Shown: positions 8,849-17,646, counted from the stretch's first letter. The stretch: 64,000 nucleotides of DNA from Jejubacter calystegiae (GCF_005671395.1 NZ_CP040428.1:1116001-1180000); one strand, 5' to 3'. A program made the numbers and translations. Notes: generated by a model not told the origin, from the letters alone.

Positions 8849-9874
8849 CTATGCCAGGTTCTCTGCGGTTATCAGATTAAAAGCGACTTTCCCGGCCTCG
8901 TAAACATCCGGCTGCCAGCCGGTATCAAGGTGACGCAGCAGGATCCCTATCGCCAGCTGGGCATGCTGCGCCGCATTCTGATCGAGGGTAAAGCTCAGGA
9001 TATCCTGTTGTAACAGGCGGCGGGTAACGGAATAGAGTTCATGCGTGATGTAGGTGCAGCGCCCGCTCAACTGGTGCTGCATCAGGACGTCGCTGATTTC
9101 GGTATTGCCAAGGCCGGTATTGTATAAGCCGACGATATGGCCCGCCCGGCCCAGGCTTTGATCCAGCAACTTACGAATGGTCTGGCGCTGATCCTGTCCG
9201 GCCAGCACCTCGCGCAACCGCAACTGCGGCGCCCGCTGTTGCAGCGCATCCCGAAAGCCCGCTACCCGCTGGCGGTGAGCGCGATAGTCGAAGCGGCCGC
9301 TGACGACAATGGCCTCCCCCGCCTGAGGCGTGGCGCGGCTCATCAGCAGCCCGGCGGTGCGGCCCGCCTGATATTGATCGATACCCACATGGCACAGCCG
9401 CCCGGCATCAGGCAGATCGGTGGCGATGGTAACGACCGGTACGCCGCGAGCCTGACACAGCGCCAGCGCGTCGCGTACCGGCCCATAATCGTGAGCGAAA
9501 ACAATAATGCCGTCGCGGGATTCTATGCAGTCGATCAGGTGGCGGGCCAGCCGTTCCGGCTGGGATTCCGGAATCAGCGTCCGGTGCAGGCAAACGCGCT
9601 GATAGCCCACGGCATCCGCCACTTCGCTAAAATCCCTGGCCAGCTTCTTGAAGAAGAAGGCGTTATTACCGCTCAGCAGCAGCTCTATCTGCCAGGGACG
9701 CTGGTAGGCTTCCGGCAGAACCCGGCGCAGATTGGCTTTGCGCGCCGCCTCAAGCACTTTACGGGCGGTTTCCGGAGAAACGCCGCCGCGCTCATTCAGT
9801 ACCCGATCGACCGTCGCCACGCCAACGCCCGCCATTTTTGCCAGGATCTCCAGCGTCAATTTTTTCATTGCCAT
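8849..9874 (-). CDS. LacI-family transcriptional repressor
   Basis: LacI-type regulator of 341 residues when started at the ATG at 9874, which has a GGGA ribosome site. The N-terminal helix-turn-helix reads LTLEILAKMAGVGVATVDRVL, followed by the hinge region, and the rest is a periplasmic-binding-protein-like sugar sensor (about residues 60-330) with DGIIVF and HVGIDQYQAGRTAG. The first helix is slightly unusual: LEILAKMAG instead of the common IKDVAKLAG. The gene is divergent from the gluconate dehydrogenase operon, and the gap holds AATCC/GGATT palindromes that could be its operators, so it may respond to a sugar acid. The effector is not known. Confidence 0.87.
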   Translation of the reverse strand: MAMKKLTLEILAKMAGVGVATVDRVLNERGGVSPETARKVLEAARKANLRRVLPEAYQRPWQIELLLSGNNAFFFKKLARDFSEVADAVGYQRVCLHRTLIPESQPERLARHLIDCIESRDGIIVFAHDYGPVRDALALCQARGVPVVTIATDLPDAGRLCHVGIDQYQAGRTAGLLMSRATPQAGEAIVVSGRFDYRAHRQRVAGFRDALQQRAPQLRLREVLAGQDQRQTIRKLLDQSLGRAGHIVGLYNTGLGNTEISDVLMQHQLSGRCTYITHELYSVTRRLLQQDILSFTLDQNAAQHAQLAIGILLRHLDTGWQPDVYEAGKVAFNLITAENLA

Positions 9875-9914
9875 AATGGGAATCCCGTGAAAATAAAACG
9901 CTCCATCATGTAAT

Positions 9915-9927
9915 AATCCAAAGGATT
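9915..9927. promoter_or_regulatory. palindrome AATCC-AAA-GGATT, candidate repressor operator
   Basis: A perfect 5-bp inverted repeat with a 3-base centre, 41 bases upstream of the LacI-type start codon. The core recurs at 9978-10012. LacI-family proteins bind short palindromes, so autoregulation is plausible. Confidence 0.45.
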
Positions 9928-9977
9928 TACGCAATCACCTGTTTTTATTTTTCAGCCACTTCTATTTTTATATCGCA

Positions 9978-10012
9978 CAAAAGGATGATTCCCCTCTGGT
10001 GCAATCCTTTTG
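9978..10012. promoter_or_regulatory. inverted repeat CAAAAGGAT / ATCCTTTTG
   Basis: Perfect 9-bp arms (9978-9986 and 10004-10012) separated by 17 bases. Each arm contains the AAAGGAT core of the palindrome at 9915-9927, giving four half-sites within 100 bases. Confidence 0.45.
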
Positions 10013-10535
10013 ATTCTTCCTGACTTATTAGTTGCGACAAAACCCATTATTTCCACCCGGCAATTTGTAACTTTTTATGACGCTCCTGCCCTGAGAAATA
10101 TCGTTCAGTGAAATGTTAAAAACCTTATCATTCATGAGATTGTTTTTCATCCACGCCACCACACCAGCGCCGGATATTCAGGTTATCATAGCGTACCCGG
10201 CGCCATAATACGTTCAAATTTTATCCGCCATCACTGAGTTGATGGAAAACCATCAAGCCAGATGTACCCAAAAAGTAACAACCTCGTTAACATCCAATAC
10301 GGATTAAAATGGCTACCGCGTTGTTCAATCAGGGAAGAATTTCATACCGCGAATATCTTATTTAATTAATGTCGTTGGCTCTCTGATTTCCTTATCTGTT
10401 ATCCGGAAAGTGTACTGATGGATTATTACGCGTATTTCTGATGGACTGCCTGATACCCTCCAGAAGCGCCTGTCATTTACGGTGGCAACCGTGGTAAGCC
10501 GCACCAGAAATAATGATGAGCACAGGACAAACCAG

Positions 10536-11255
10536 ATGAAACGTAGAGAGTTTTTATCGTCTCTCGCCGTCCTCGGCGTGGCTTCCACGTTGCCTGCAGC
10601 CGGTAAAGCGGCGGAGGTAAGCGGCGGCCAGCCCTGGGAACCCGGAAAAATACAGACGCCCCCGGCACCGCCGCGTAAAGGCGGCCTGCAATTTTTTACC
10701 CAGCATGAATTCGAAACCGTCGGCGCCATCGCCGAATGCTTTATTCCTGCCGATGAGCTTAGCATTAGCGGTAAAGAGGCTGGTTGCGCCACCTTTATCG
10801 ACCGCCAGTTGGCCGGTGACTATGGCCGGGCCGCTACGCTGTATCGCCGCGGACGCTTTATTAAAGGCACCCCGGAACAGGGGCCGCAGTCGGCGCTGAC
10901 CCCCGCCGAACGCTATCGCCAGGGGCTGAAAGCACTGGATACCGCCACCCATAAGCGTTTCGGCAAAGATTTTGTCGCGCTGTCGACAGAGCAGCAGGAA
11001 CAACTGCTGCACGCCATGGAAGCCAATAATCTCGACCTTGGTCCGGAGGTCGACACAAAAGTGCTGTTCGAACTTCTGCTGCAAAACGTGCGCGAAGGTT
11101 TCCTTGCCGACCCTATCTACGGCGGTAACAAAGGGATGGCCAGTTGGAACATGATCGGCTTCCCGGGCGCCCGCTATGACTTCCGCGATCTGCTCAGTAA
11201 GAAGGGGCAGAAGCTGAACATTATCCCCACCAGCCTGATCGATAACGGCCTGTAA
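10536..11255 (+). CDS. gluconate 2-dehydrogenase subunit 3 (gamma), Tat-exported
   Basis: Small subunit of a membrane-bound flavocytochrome c sugar-acid dehydrogenase, 239 residues. The start at 10536 gives a twin-arginine signal MKRREFLSS followed by a hydrophobic stretch and a cleavage region near AAGKAAE, so the protein is exported folded by Tat. The rest has the gluconate 2-dehydrogenase subunit 3 pattern (FFTQHEFETVGAIAECFIP). It is followed 27 bases later by the flavin subunit, which has no signal peptide and by analogy with characterised enzymes of this type is carried out together with this subunit. It is needed for assembly and has no redox cofactor of its own. Confidence 0.9.
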   Translation: MKRREFLSSLAVLGVASTLPAAGKAAEVSGGQPWEPGKIQTPPAPPRKGGLQFFTQHEFETVGAIAECFIPADELSISGKEAGCATFIDRQLAGDYGRAATLYRRGRFIKGTPEQGPQSALTPAERYRQGLKALDTATHKRFGKDFVALSTEQQEQLLHAMEANNLDLGPEVDTKVLFELLLQNVREGFLADPIYGGNKGMASWNMIGFPGARYDFRDLLSKKGQKLNIIPTSLIDNGL

Positions 11256-11282
11256 ACCACAGTCTACGAAAGCGGTAAAAAA

Positions 11283-13055
11283 ATGAAAAATGTACGCCCA
11301 AAAGCGGATGTCGTGGTCGTCGGCCTTGGCTGGTGCGGTTCGCTGATTGCCGAAGAGCTGACCCGTGCTGGTCTGAACGTGGTCGCCATTGAGCGCGGCC
11401 CCTGGTTTGAGACCGCCACCGACTTCCCCCCTTCCGTCGATACCGACGAACTACGCTGGGACACGCGCCGCGGCATGCTGCTGCCCCCGGCAGTAGAAAC
11501 CTCGACCTTCCGTAATAACAGTAGTCAGAAAGCGCTGCCGACCCGAGACTGGAACCTGAACGAGATGGGCTATAACGTGGGCGGTTCCGGCACCCACTGG
11601 GCGGGTATGGCCTGGCGCTTTACGCCATTCGACCTTGAGCCCTACACCCAAACCGTGCAGCGCTACGGCGAAAAACAGATTGCCGACGGCCTGATCCTCC
11701 AGGACTGGGGCGTCACTTACGACGAACTGGAGCCGTTCTACGATCGCTTCGAGAAAATTTCTGGCGTTTCCGGTAAAGCCGGGCGCCTGAACGGTGAAAC
11801 AATCCCCGACGGCAACCCGTTTGAAGGTAACCGCAGCAGCGAATATCCGCTGCCGCCGCTGGAAGGGATGCGCCTGACCGATATCTTCCGCGACGCCACT
11901 AAAGCCATGGGCTACCACCCGTTTATGGTCCCGGCGGGCCAGGCGTCCCGCGCCTATGTCAATCCGCTGGGCGTGCGTATGGGTCCCTGCACCTATTGCG
12001 GCTACTGCCTCTATTACGGCTGCGGTAACTTCTCTAAGTCCAGCCCCAACGCCTGCGTGATCCCGGCGCTGATGCAGCGTGAAAATTTCACCGTACTGAC
12101 CGAATCCGCCGTAGTGCGCGTCAACAAGGCTGACGACGGCAAGACCGTTACCGGCGTGACCTATATCGACCGCAATAACCAGGAGTGGGAACAGCCCGCG
12201 GATATCGTGGTGTTAAGCGCCTTCCAGATGCAGAACGTGCGCCTGCTGCTGCTGTCGAAAATCGGCCAGCCTTACGATCCGGTCACCAAAACTGGCGTGG
12301 TAGGCCGCGCCTACAGCTTCCAGACCGTCTCTGGCGCTAACCTGTTCTTCGAAGACGAAAATCTCAATCAGTACATCGGCGCTGGCGCCCTTTCCCAGCA
12401 GATCGATGATTTTAACGGTGACAACTTCGACCATAGCAATCTTGGCTTTATCGGCGGCGCCGGTATCCTGGTGGTGGCGCGCGGTGCCCGCCCCATCGGC
12501 AATGCCGATCTGCTGCCGCCCGGTACGCCGCGCTGGGGTAAAGACTGGAAGAAGGCCTATACCCACGCCTTCCAGAACGCCACCTTTATCTTCGGCCAGG
12601 GAACCAGCTACTCCCACGAGGATTACTACCTCGACCTCGATCCGGAATACACCGACGATTACGGTTTGCCGCTGCTGCGCGTGACCTTCGACTACAACGA
12701 AAACGATCGCCGCTCCGCAAAGTTTATTGAAGAGAAGAGCGTCGCCATCGGTAAGGCCATGGGCGCGAAAACGGTGGTGGGCACCAACTCCGCCTCCGGC
12801 CACTATTCGCCCTACAACCTGGCAAGCGATCACACCATCGGCGGCGCGGTGATGGGAACCGACCCTAAAACCAGCGTGCTTAACCGCTATCAGCAGAGCT
12901 GGGATATGCACAACCTGTTTGTACTGGGTGCTTCCTCGTTCCCCAATAACGCAGGCTATAACCCCACTGGCACCATCGGCGCCCTGAGTCTGTGGACGGC
13001 AAAGGCCATTATCGAACAGTACCTGAAAAACCCCGGACCGCTGGTAAAGGTGTGA
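11283..13055 (+). CDS. gluconate 2-dehydrogenase-type flavoprotein subunit (GMC oxidoreductase)
   Basis: FAD-containing catalytic subunit of 590 residues. The dinucleotide fold VVVVGLGWCGSLIAEEL starts near residue 10; the C-terminal NPTGTIGALSLW is typical of the GMC active-site region. There is no signal peptide. A cysteine group at residues 236, 239, 242 and 247 with another at 258 lies where related FAD-dependent glucose and fructose dehydrogenases hold a 3Fe-4S cluster, so an Fe-S relay between FAD and haem is likely. The reaction is oxidation of D-gluconate to 2-ketogluconate in the periplasm, though 2-ketogluconate or a polyol dehydrogenase of the same family cannot be excluded. Confidence 0.9.
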   Translation: MKNVRPKADVVVVGLGWCGSLIAEELTRAGLNVVAIERGPWFETATDFPPSVDTDELRWDTRRGMLLPPAVETSTFRNNSSQKALPTRDWNLNEMGYNVGGSGTHWAGMAWRFTPFDLEPYTQTVQRYGEKQIADGLILQDWGVTYDELEPFYDRFEKISGVSGKAGRLNGETIPDGNPFEGNRSSEYPLPPLEGMRLTDIFRDATKAMGYHPFMVPAGQASRAYVNPLGVRMGPCTYCGYCLYYGCGNFSKSSPNACVIPALMQRENFTVLTESAVVRVNKADDGKTVTGVTYIDRNNQEWEQPADIVVLSAFQMQNVRLLLLSKIGQPYDPVTKTGVVGRAYSFQTVSGANLFFEDENLNQYIGAGALSQQIDDFNGDNFDHSNLGFIGGAGILVVARGARPIGNADLLPPGTPRWGKDWKKAYTHAFQNATFIFGQGTSYSHEDYYLDLDPEYTDDYGLPLLRVTFDYNENDRRSAKFIEEKSVAIGKAMGAKTVVGTNSASGHYSPYNLASDHTIGGAVMGTDPKTSVLNRYQQSWDMHNLFVLGASSFPNNAGYNPTGTIGALSLWTAKAIIEQYLKNPGPLVKV

Positions 13056-13056
13056 T

Positions 13057-14367
13057 ATGAAAAAGAGAAAAATCGTTGGCGGTCTTGCCGTTATCGCCGC
13101 TGTGGTCGCGGCGGCTCTGCTGTGGCGCAACGGCGACGCATCGGCGGATGACGTGGCCGATAATCAGATTCCAATGAAGCAGCCGCCTGCCCCGCAGGAC
13201 GCCGCCGCGGTGGCTCGCGGCAAGTATGTCGCCATTGCCGGCGACTGCGTGGCCTGCCATACGGCGCCGGGCAGTAAGCAGCCCTTCTCCGGCGGTTACG
13301 CCATCAGCACCCCGTTTGGCGATATCTTCGCCAGCAACATCACGCCGGATGTCGAAACCGGCATTGGTAACTGGACCGAGCGCGACTTTTACCGGGCTGT
13401 ACGCCACGGCAAAGGGAAAGAGGGGGAAAACCTCTACCCGGCGATGCCTTATAACGCCTATGTGAAGGTCAGCGACAAGGACATGCACGACCTCTGGATG
13501 TATATGCGGTCGGTAAAGCCAGTGCACAGCAAGGTTCCTGAAACCCAACTGCCGTTCCCCTATAACATCCGGCTGGCGATGATGGGTTGGAACCTGCTGT
13601 TTTTCGATAATTCCGGCTTTACGCCGGACCCCAGTCAGTCCGATGCCTGGAACCGTGGGGCTTATCTGGTTCAGGGGCTGGAGCACTGCGCCGCCTGCCA
13701 TACCGCCAAGAACCTGCTGGGCGGTGATACCCGCGCTTACCTGCAGGGCAGTAATCTGGGCGACTGGCACGCGCCGGACATCACCAGCAATCCCCATACC
13801 GGTATCGGCCAGTGGAGCGAAGCGCAGATCGTGCAGTATCTGAAGCTCGGCAGTAACCACGTCGCCGTGGCTTCCGGGCCGATGGCGGAAGCGGTGACCA
13901 ATTCGACTCAGCACCTGAGCGATGAGGATTTGCAGGCCATCGCCCGTTATCTGAAGTCGCTGCCAGGTGATGACACCCAGCCGCCGCAGCCGCTGGCCGC
14001 CAGTCATCCGCAGATGAAGAGCGGGGAAAATATCTATTCGGTGAACTGTACCGCCTGCCATAACAGCGACGGTAAGGGCATTGCCAACCTGGCGGCGGGT
14101 CTGGCCAATAATCCGGGACTGCGGGCGGATGATGCCTCTTCCATCATCACCACCATTTTGCAGGGTGGACGCGGCGCCGTAACTCAGGGCAACCCCACCA
14201 GTGGCGCCATGCCCAGCTTCGCCTGGAAGCTTTCCGACCAGCAGGTGGCCGCCGTTGCTACTTACATCCGCAACGCCTGGGGCAATGCGGCAACGCCGGT
14301 CAGCGCGGAAGAGGTCGCGAAACAGCGGGCTAAACTCAAGCTGCCGGAGCAAATGCCGGAACGCTAA
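13057..14367 (+). CDS. gluconate 2-dehydrogenase-type tri-haem cytochrome c subunit
   Basis: Membrane-anchored cytochrome c of 436 residues with an N-terminal hydrophobic signal/anchor and three CxxCH haem sites: CVACH, CAACH and CTACH. Each lies in its own cytochrome c domain, as expected for the electron-transfer subunit that passes electrons from the flavoprotein to ubiquinone or a terminal oxidase. It starts one base after the flavoprotein stop, so the three subunits are one operon in the order small, large, cytochrome. The oxidation takes place in the periplasm and adds directly to respiratory electron flow. Maturation would need the Ccm haem ligation system, which is not in this window. 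Confidence 0.92.
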   Translation: MKKRKIVGGLAVIAAVVAAALLWRNGDASADDVADNQIPMKQPPAPQDAAAVARGKYVAIAGDCVACHTAPGSKQPFSGGYAISTPFGDIFASNITPDVETGIGNWTERDFYRAVRHGKGKEGENLYPAMPYNAYVKVSDKDMHDLWMYMRSVKPVHSKVPETQLPFPYNIRLAMMGWNLLFFDNSGFTPDPSQSDAWNRGAYLVQGLEHCAACHTAKNLLGGDTRAYLQGSNLGDWHAPDITSNPHTGIGQWSEAQIVQYLKLGSNHVAVASGPMAEAVTNSTQHLSDEDLQAIARYLKSLPGDDTQPPQPLAASHPQMKSGENIYSVNCTACHNSDGKGIANLAAGLANNPGLRADDASSIITTILQGGRGAVTQGNPTSGAMPSFAWKLSDQQVAAVATYIRNAWGNAATPVSAEEVAKQRAKLKLPEQMPER

Positions 14368-14386
14368 GAACGCTAATCATCCTTCG

Positions 14387-14414
14387 GCCCGGCACCCGCC
14401 GGGCTGAGGGTTTT
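14387..14414 (+). terminator. terminator after the dehydrogenase operon
   Basis: GCCCGGC-ACCC-GCCGGGC stem followed by TGAGGGTTTT. A plausible intrinsic terminator with a short T run. Confidence 0.6.
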
Positions 14415-14498
14415 CCATCATCAGGCCCGTCCCCAAAAGCGTGAACGCTTATCTATAGTCAGCTCTCGGAACCCACAACAGAATAATCAGGAGCAGCT

Positions 14499-15530
14499 AT
14501 GTTTCCCTCCTCTTTACCCACACCGCGGCGCCCGGCTCCACAGACCATTCCCGAACTACGCTGGGGCATTATCGGCCCGGGCTGGATTGCCGAACGCTTT
14601 GTTCAGTCGCTGCGCGAGAACAGCCGCCAGCAATTAACCGCCGTGACGGCCCGCAGTCAGGAGAAAGCCGGGGCCTTTGCGCAGCAGTGGCAGATTCCGC
14701 ACGCGTTTGACGATACGGACGCGATGCTGGCTCATAACGGACTCGATGCCATTTACATCGCCACGCCCCACAACCGCCACTTTCCGGACGCCATGCGCTG
14801 CCTGCAGGCCGGGAAACACGTGCTGATCGAAAAGCCGCTGGCGTTAAACGCCCGGGAAGGGGCGACGTTACAGGCGGAAGCCCGCGCCCGGGGCCTGCTG
14901 TGTATGGAAGCCATGTGGTGCGACTTCCTGCCGAAATATGACGTGCTGCGCCAGTTGCTGGAAGATGGCGTACTGGGCGATGTTCACACCCTGATTGCCG
15001 ATCACGGCGAATTTTTTACCGCCGATCACCGAATTTTCAACGCCAGCCTGGCCGGAGGGCCTATGCTGGATCTCGGTAGCTATCTGGTGGCTTTTAGCCT
15101 GATGGTGGGCGGCGAGCCGCAGGAGATTATCGCTCGCGGCCAGCAGGTGCCGGGCGGAGTAAACGGACAGGCGTCGATATTGATGGTGCATAACAGCGGG
15201 ATGCAGTCGGTGTTAAACACCACGCTGTTTAGCAACACGCCAGGCGGCGCGGTTATTGCCGGACGCGACGCCACCCTGACTCTGGACGGACAGTTTTATG
15301 CACCTGGCAACTTTACGCTGCGCGCCAGCCAGGGAGACCGGACGCTGACGTGGCAGGAACCCACCAACCGCTACCAGCAACTGTTTCACGAAGCGGAACA
15401 CTTCGCATGGTGTCTGGAACAGGGGCTGACAGACTCCCCCATTCGCCCGCTTTCCGCCTCTTTGTCTACCCTTAGCGCGATGGATGAGGTCCGCCGCCAG
15501 TTGGGTATCGTCTTTAACGAAGAGCGTTAA
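14499..15530 (+). CDS. Gfo/Idh/MocA-family oxidoreductase
   Basis: NAD(P)-dependent oxidoreductase of 343 residues. The Rossmann fold begins at about residue 22 (WGIIGPGWIAERF) and the family hallmark EKP is visible in HVLIEKPLALNA. The C-terminal half has the alpha/beta substrate domain with GGPMLDLGSYLV. The first 20 or so residues are a proline-rich extension before the fold; AGGAGC lies just upstream of the chosen ATG. Members act on sugars, inositol or dihydrodiols; this one looks closest to the dihydrodiol-dehydrogenase-like group, but substrate assignment is not possible. It converges with fsaA. Confidence 0.85.
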   Translation: MFPSSLPTPRRPAPQTIPELRWGIIGPGWIAERFVQSLRENSRQQLTAVTARSQEKAGAFAQQWQIPHAFDDTDAMLAHNGLDAIYIATPHNRHFPDAMRCLQAGKHVLIEKPLALNAREGATLQAEARARGLLCMEAMWCDFLPKYDVLRQLLEDGVLGDVHTLIADHGEFFTADHRIFNASLAGGPMLDLGSYLVAFSLMVGGEPQEIIARGQQVPGGVNGQASILMVHNSGMQSVLNTTLFSNTPGGAVIAGRDATLTLDGQFYAPGNFTLRASQGDRTLTWQEPTNRYQQLFHEAEHFAWCLEQGLTDSPIRPLSASLSTLSAMDEVRRQLGIVFNEER

Positions 15531-15541
15531 TTCGCGATATT

Positions 15542-15562
15542 CCGGCCGCCAGCGGTGGCCGG
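15542..15562. terminator. hairpin between converging genes
   Basis: CCGGCCGCC and GGTGGCCGG pair with one G-U wobble across AGC, filling the gap between the oxidoreductase and fsaA stops. No T run, so termination is uncertain. Confidence 0.4.
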
Positions 15563-16225
15563 TTACAGGAAGCGATCGCCAAAAGCCCCCTGCCAGTCCT
15601 GTTCGAAGCGTTCAACGGCGGCTTCAACCGCTGGCGCCTGAATAAACTGCTGTGCGATCTCTACCGGCAGCGTAATCGCCTCACAGCCTGCCAGCAGGCA
15701 CGACAGCGCCTGGCGGGCAGTTTTAAAGCTGGCGGCCAGCACGCGGGCATGGGGAGCATGTTGGGTCAGCAACTGCTGGAGATCGCGCGTTGTCTGTACG
15801 CCGTCTCCGCCCTGTGCATCCATACGATTAACGTAAGGAGAGATATACTCCGCCCCCGCCAGTGCGGCAAACAGCCCCTGCCCCGCACCATAGACCGCCG
15901 TTCCCAGAGTCGGGATTTTTTCCTGTTTCAGCAGGCGGATCGCCGCCAGTCCTTCCGGTATTGCGGGAATCTTCACCACCAGATCGGGGACCAGCGTTCG
16001 TAACTGTCTGGCCTGAGAGACCATGCCTTCCGCATCCGGGGCCAGCACCTGGGCAAACAGCCGCCCTTCGCAACCCAGGGCTTCGCGCAGCGCTATGAGC
16101 GTCTCGGCCAGTGGCCGACCCGCAGCGGCCGCAATAGAAGGATTGGTGGTCACCCCCGCAACGGGAAAGCAGCGCGCCAGGCGCGCTACGGCTGCGGCAT
16201 CGGCGGTATCGAGATAAAGCTCCAT
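15563..16225 (-). CDS. fsaA: fructose-6-phosphate aldolase
   Basis: Transaldolase-family aldolase of 220 residues that splits fructose 6-phosphate into dihydroxyacetone and glyceraldehyde 3-phosphate and also acts on many aldol substrates. The N-terminus MELYLDT and GVTTNPSI match the FsaA/TalC group, and the Schiff-base lysine is Lys85 in [19 protein letters not shown] and [10 protein letters not shown] are also characteristic. It matches E. coli FsaA closely in length and motif order (FsaB is the close paralogue). It is a single gene here, convergent with the oxidoreductase and divergent from the acyltransferase. Confidence 0.92.
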   Translation of the reverse strand: MELYLDTADAAAVARLARCFPVAGVTTNPSIAAAAGRPLAETLIALREALGCEGRLFAQVLAPDAEGMVSQARQLRTLVPDLVVKIPAIPEGLAAIRLLKQEKIPTLGTAVYGAGQGLFAALAGAEYISPYVNRMDAQGGDGVQTTRDLQQLLTQHAPHARVLAASFKTARQALSCLLAGCEAITLPVEIAQQFIQAPAVEAAVERFEQDWQGAFGDRFL

Positions 16226-16387
16226 TGTCCACTCCAGGTTAAAAATGTGATAACGGTCAACCGTTGCTCAGTATAGAGAACCCGGGGGAATCGTGCCGTT
16301 TTTACAAAATGGGAACTGAAACCACGTGGAACCTGCCATGCCAGGTCATAATCAGAACAGCGGCATCAGAGAAACATGAGGAATTCC

Positions 16388-16840
16388 ATGAGAATAGTGC
16401 ATAGCGGCATTCGCGACGTCAGCGCTGGTAATAATGTTACGGTGGTGGCGCCGGTAAATCTCTATGAGTGTGAGCTTCAGGATGATGTCTTTATCGGTCC
16501 TTTTGTGGAGATCCAGCGTCACTGCCGCATCGGTAAAGGAAGTCGGGTGCAATCCCACTCTTTTCTCTGCGAAGGCGTCACTCTGGGCGAAAACTGCTTT
16601 ATTGGTCATGGGGTAACCTTTGCCAACGATCTGTTTAAGGACGGTGCCCCGGAGCCAGACCCTGCACGCTGGATAACCATTATCCTGGGCGATCATGTCA
16701 CCGTAGGCAGCGGAGCGACTATTCTGACCGATACCATTTGCCCTGGAGCAGTCATCGGGGCCGGTAGTGTGGTGGTGAAACCCATTACCCGTAAAGGGAT
16801 CTATGCGGGGAACCCAGCCCGGCTGATTCGGGTGCTTTAA
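16388..16840 (+). CDS. hexapeptide-repeat acyltransferase
   Basis: Left-handed beta-helix acetyl/acyltransferase of 150 residues. Successive hexapeptide turns can be seen (VFIGPFVEI, CRIGKG, VTLGENCFIGHGV, VTVGSGATI, AVIGAGSVV), ending in the common GNPARLIR tail. The arrangement resembles WlbB/WbpD-type N-acetyltransferases of surface-sugar synthesis. An ATG at 16376 is also in frame, but AGGA lies 5 bases before the ATG at 16388, which I prefer. No sugar-nucleotide genes surround it except the Gfo/Idh/MocA oxidoreductase two genes away, a partner type in WlbA/WlbB systems, so a role in sugar acylation is only suggestive. Confidence 0.85.
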   Translation: MRIVHSGIRDVSAGNNVTVVAPVNLYECELQDDVFIGPFVEIQRHCRIGKGSRVQSHSFLCEGVTLGENCFIGHGVTFANDLFKDGAPEPDPARWITIILGDHVTVGSGATILTDTICPGAVIGAGSVVVKPITRKGIYAGNPARLIRVL

Positions 16841-16935
16841 TATCCACCAGCATGGACTAATCCTGGACACCGGGGAGTGGCTGTCGGGAAGGGGAAAAAC
16901 GTATAATAGCCGGAAATAGATCAACCGATGAAAAT

Positions 16936-17646
16936 ATGAAGAATACACTGGCCGAATGTGGCGATTGCGATAGCTGCTGTTTTGGAAAAATATGCAAAGA
17001 CTATCTGTTCGACAACCCTGTACCCCAACTGGTGCAAAGCCTGGAACGCAAAAGATGTTACAAGAAAGGAGAAAGCCTGTTTTCTTGCGGCGATGAGGTC
17101 ACTCATTTGCTGGCACTGCGACGCGGCGCAATAAAGTTGTATGATGCCGCGGGTAATATTCAGAATCTGTTTATTTCCGGCCAGTTGATTAACGGTGATG
17201 CACTGCACAATGGCCGCTACCATTACGATGCCATTGCGGCTACCGATACCGAAATCTGTATGCTGGAAACCCGTCGGCTTTATGATTTGAGCCTGATAAC
17301 CACCGACTTTCTTAACTATACCCTGGCGTTACTCTCCCGTGCAGTATATGAAAATCAGCGCCTGATTTCTGTATTAACTCGTGGCGAAGCCGCCGGTCGC
17401 ATTTGCGCCTTTATTTCCTTGCTGTCTCAAAAACTTGAGGAAAACACCTTTCCGCATCAGCACTTTAGCCTGCCGGTCACCTTAAAGGAGATGGCTACCC
17501 TGCTGGCTATTTCCCCCTCAACCCAGAACCGAATAATAAATGAACTCTGCCTTCAGGGAATTATCGCCACCGAGAAGAAAGAGATTATTATTATAAATAA
17601 AGAGCTGCTATGGCAGCGCTGCAATTTCAATCACTTCCCGCTATGA
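16936..17646 (+). CDS. Crp/Fnr-family regulator with N-terminal cysteine cluster
   Basis: Transcription regulator of 236 residues with an N-terminal cysteine segment, a cyclic-nucleotide-binding-like beta barrel (about residues 25-125), a dimer helix and a C-terminal winged helix (about 150-225). Cys11-x2-Cys14-x5-Cys20 reproduces the spacing of the FNR cluster ligands Cys20, Cys23 and Cys29, and Cys108 may be the fourth, so an oxygen-labile 4Fe-4S cluster is likely. The recognition helix reads SPSTQNRII and lacks the ExxSR signature of FNR, so a different DNA site is expected. A TATAAT lies at 16902-16907. Its 3' end overlaps the FidL-like gene of the fimbrial island by 6 bases, convergently. 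Confidence 0.82.
   Translation: MKNTLAECGDCDSCCFGKICKDYLFDNPVPQLVQSLERKRCYKKGESLFSCGDEVTHLLALRRGAIKLYDAAGNIQNLFISGQLINGDALHNGRYHYDAIAATDTEICMLETRRLYDLSLITTDFLNYTLALLSRAVYENQRLISVLTRGEAAGRICAFISLLSQKLEENTFPHQHFSLPVTLKEMATLLAISPSTQNRIINELCLQGIIATEKKEIIIINKELLWQRCNFNHFPL

Larger units (their letters stand above)
9875..10535. promoter_or_regulatory. long divergent regulatory gap
   Basis: These 660 bases between the LacI-type gene and the flavocytochrome dehydrogenase operon contain no credible reading frame. The part next to the repressor gene carries a perfect AATCC-AAA-GGATT palindrome and a 9-bp inverted repeat built from the same core (separate entries). The remainder is A+T-rich compared with the flanking genes and probably holds the promoters of both units. 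I could not place a confident -35/-10 pair. Confidence 0.5.

Noticed and set aside
16902-16907. TATAAT as a full promoter of the FNR-like gene
   Set aside because: The -10 is perfect, but the hexamer at the right distance (GGCTGT) is a poor -35, so I mention it only in the gene entry.
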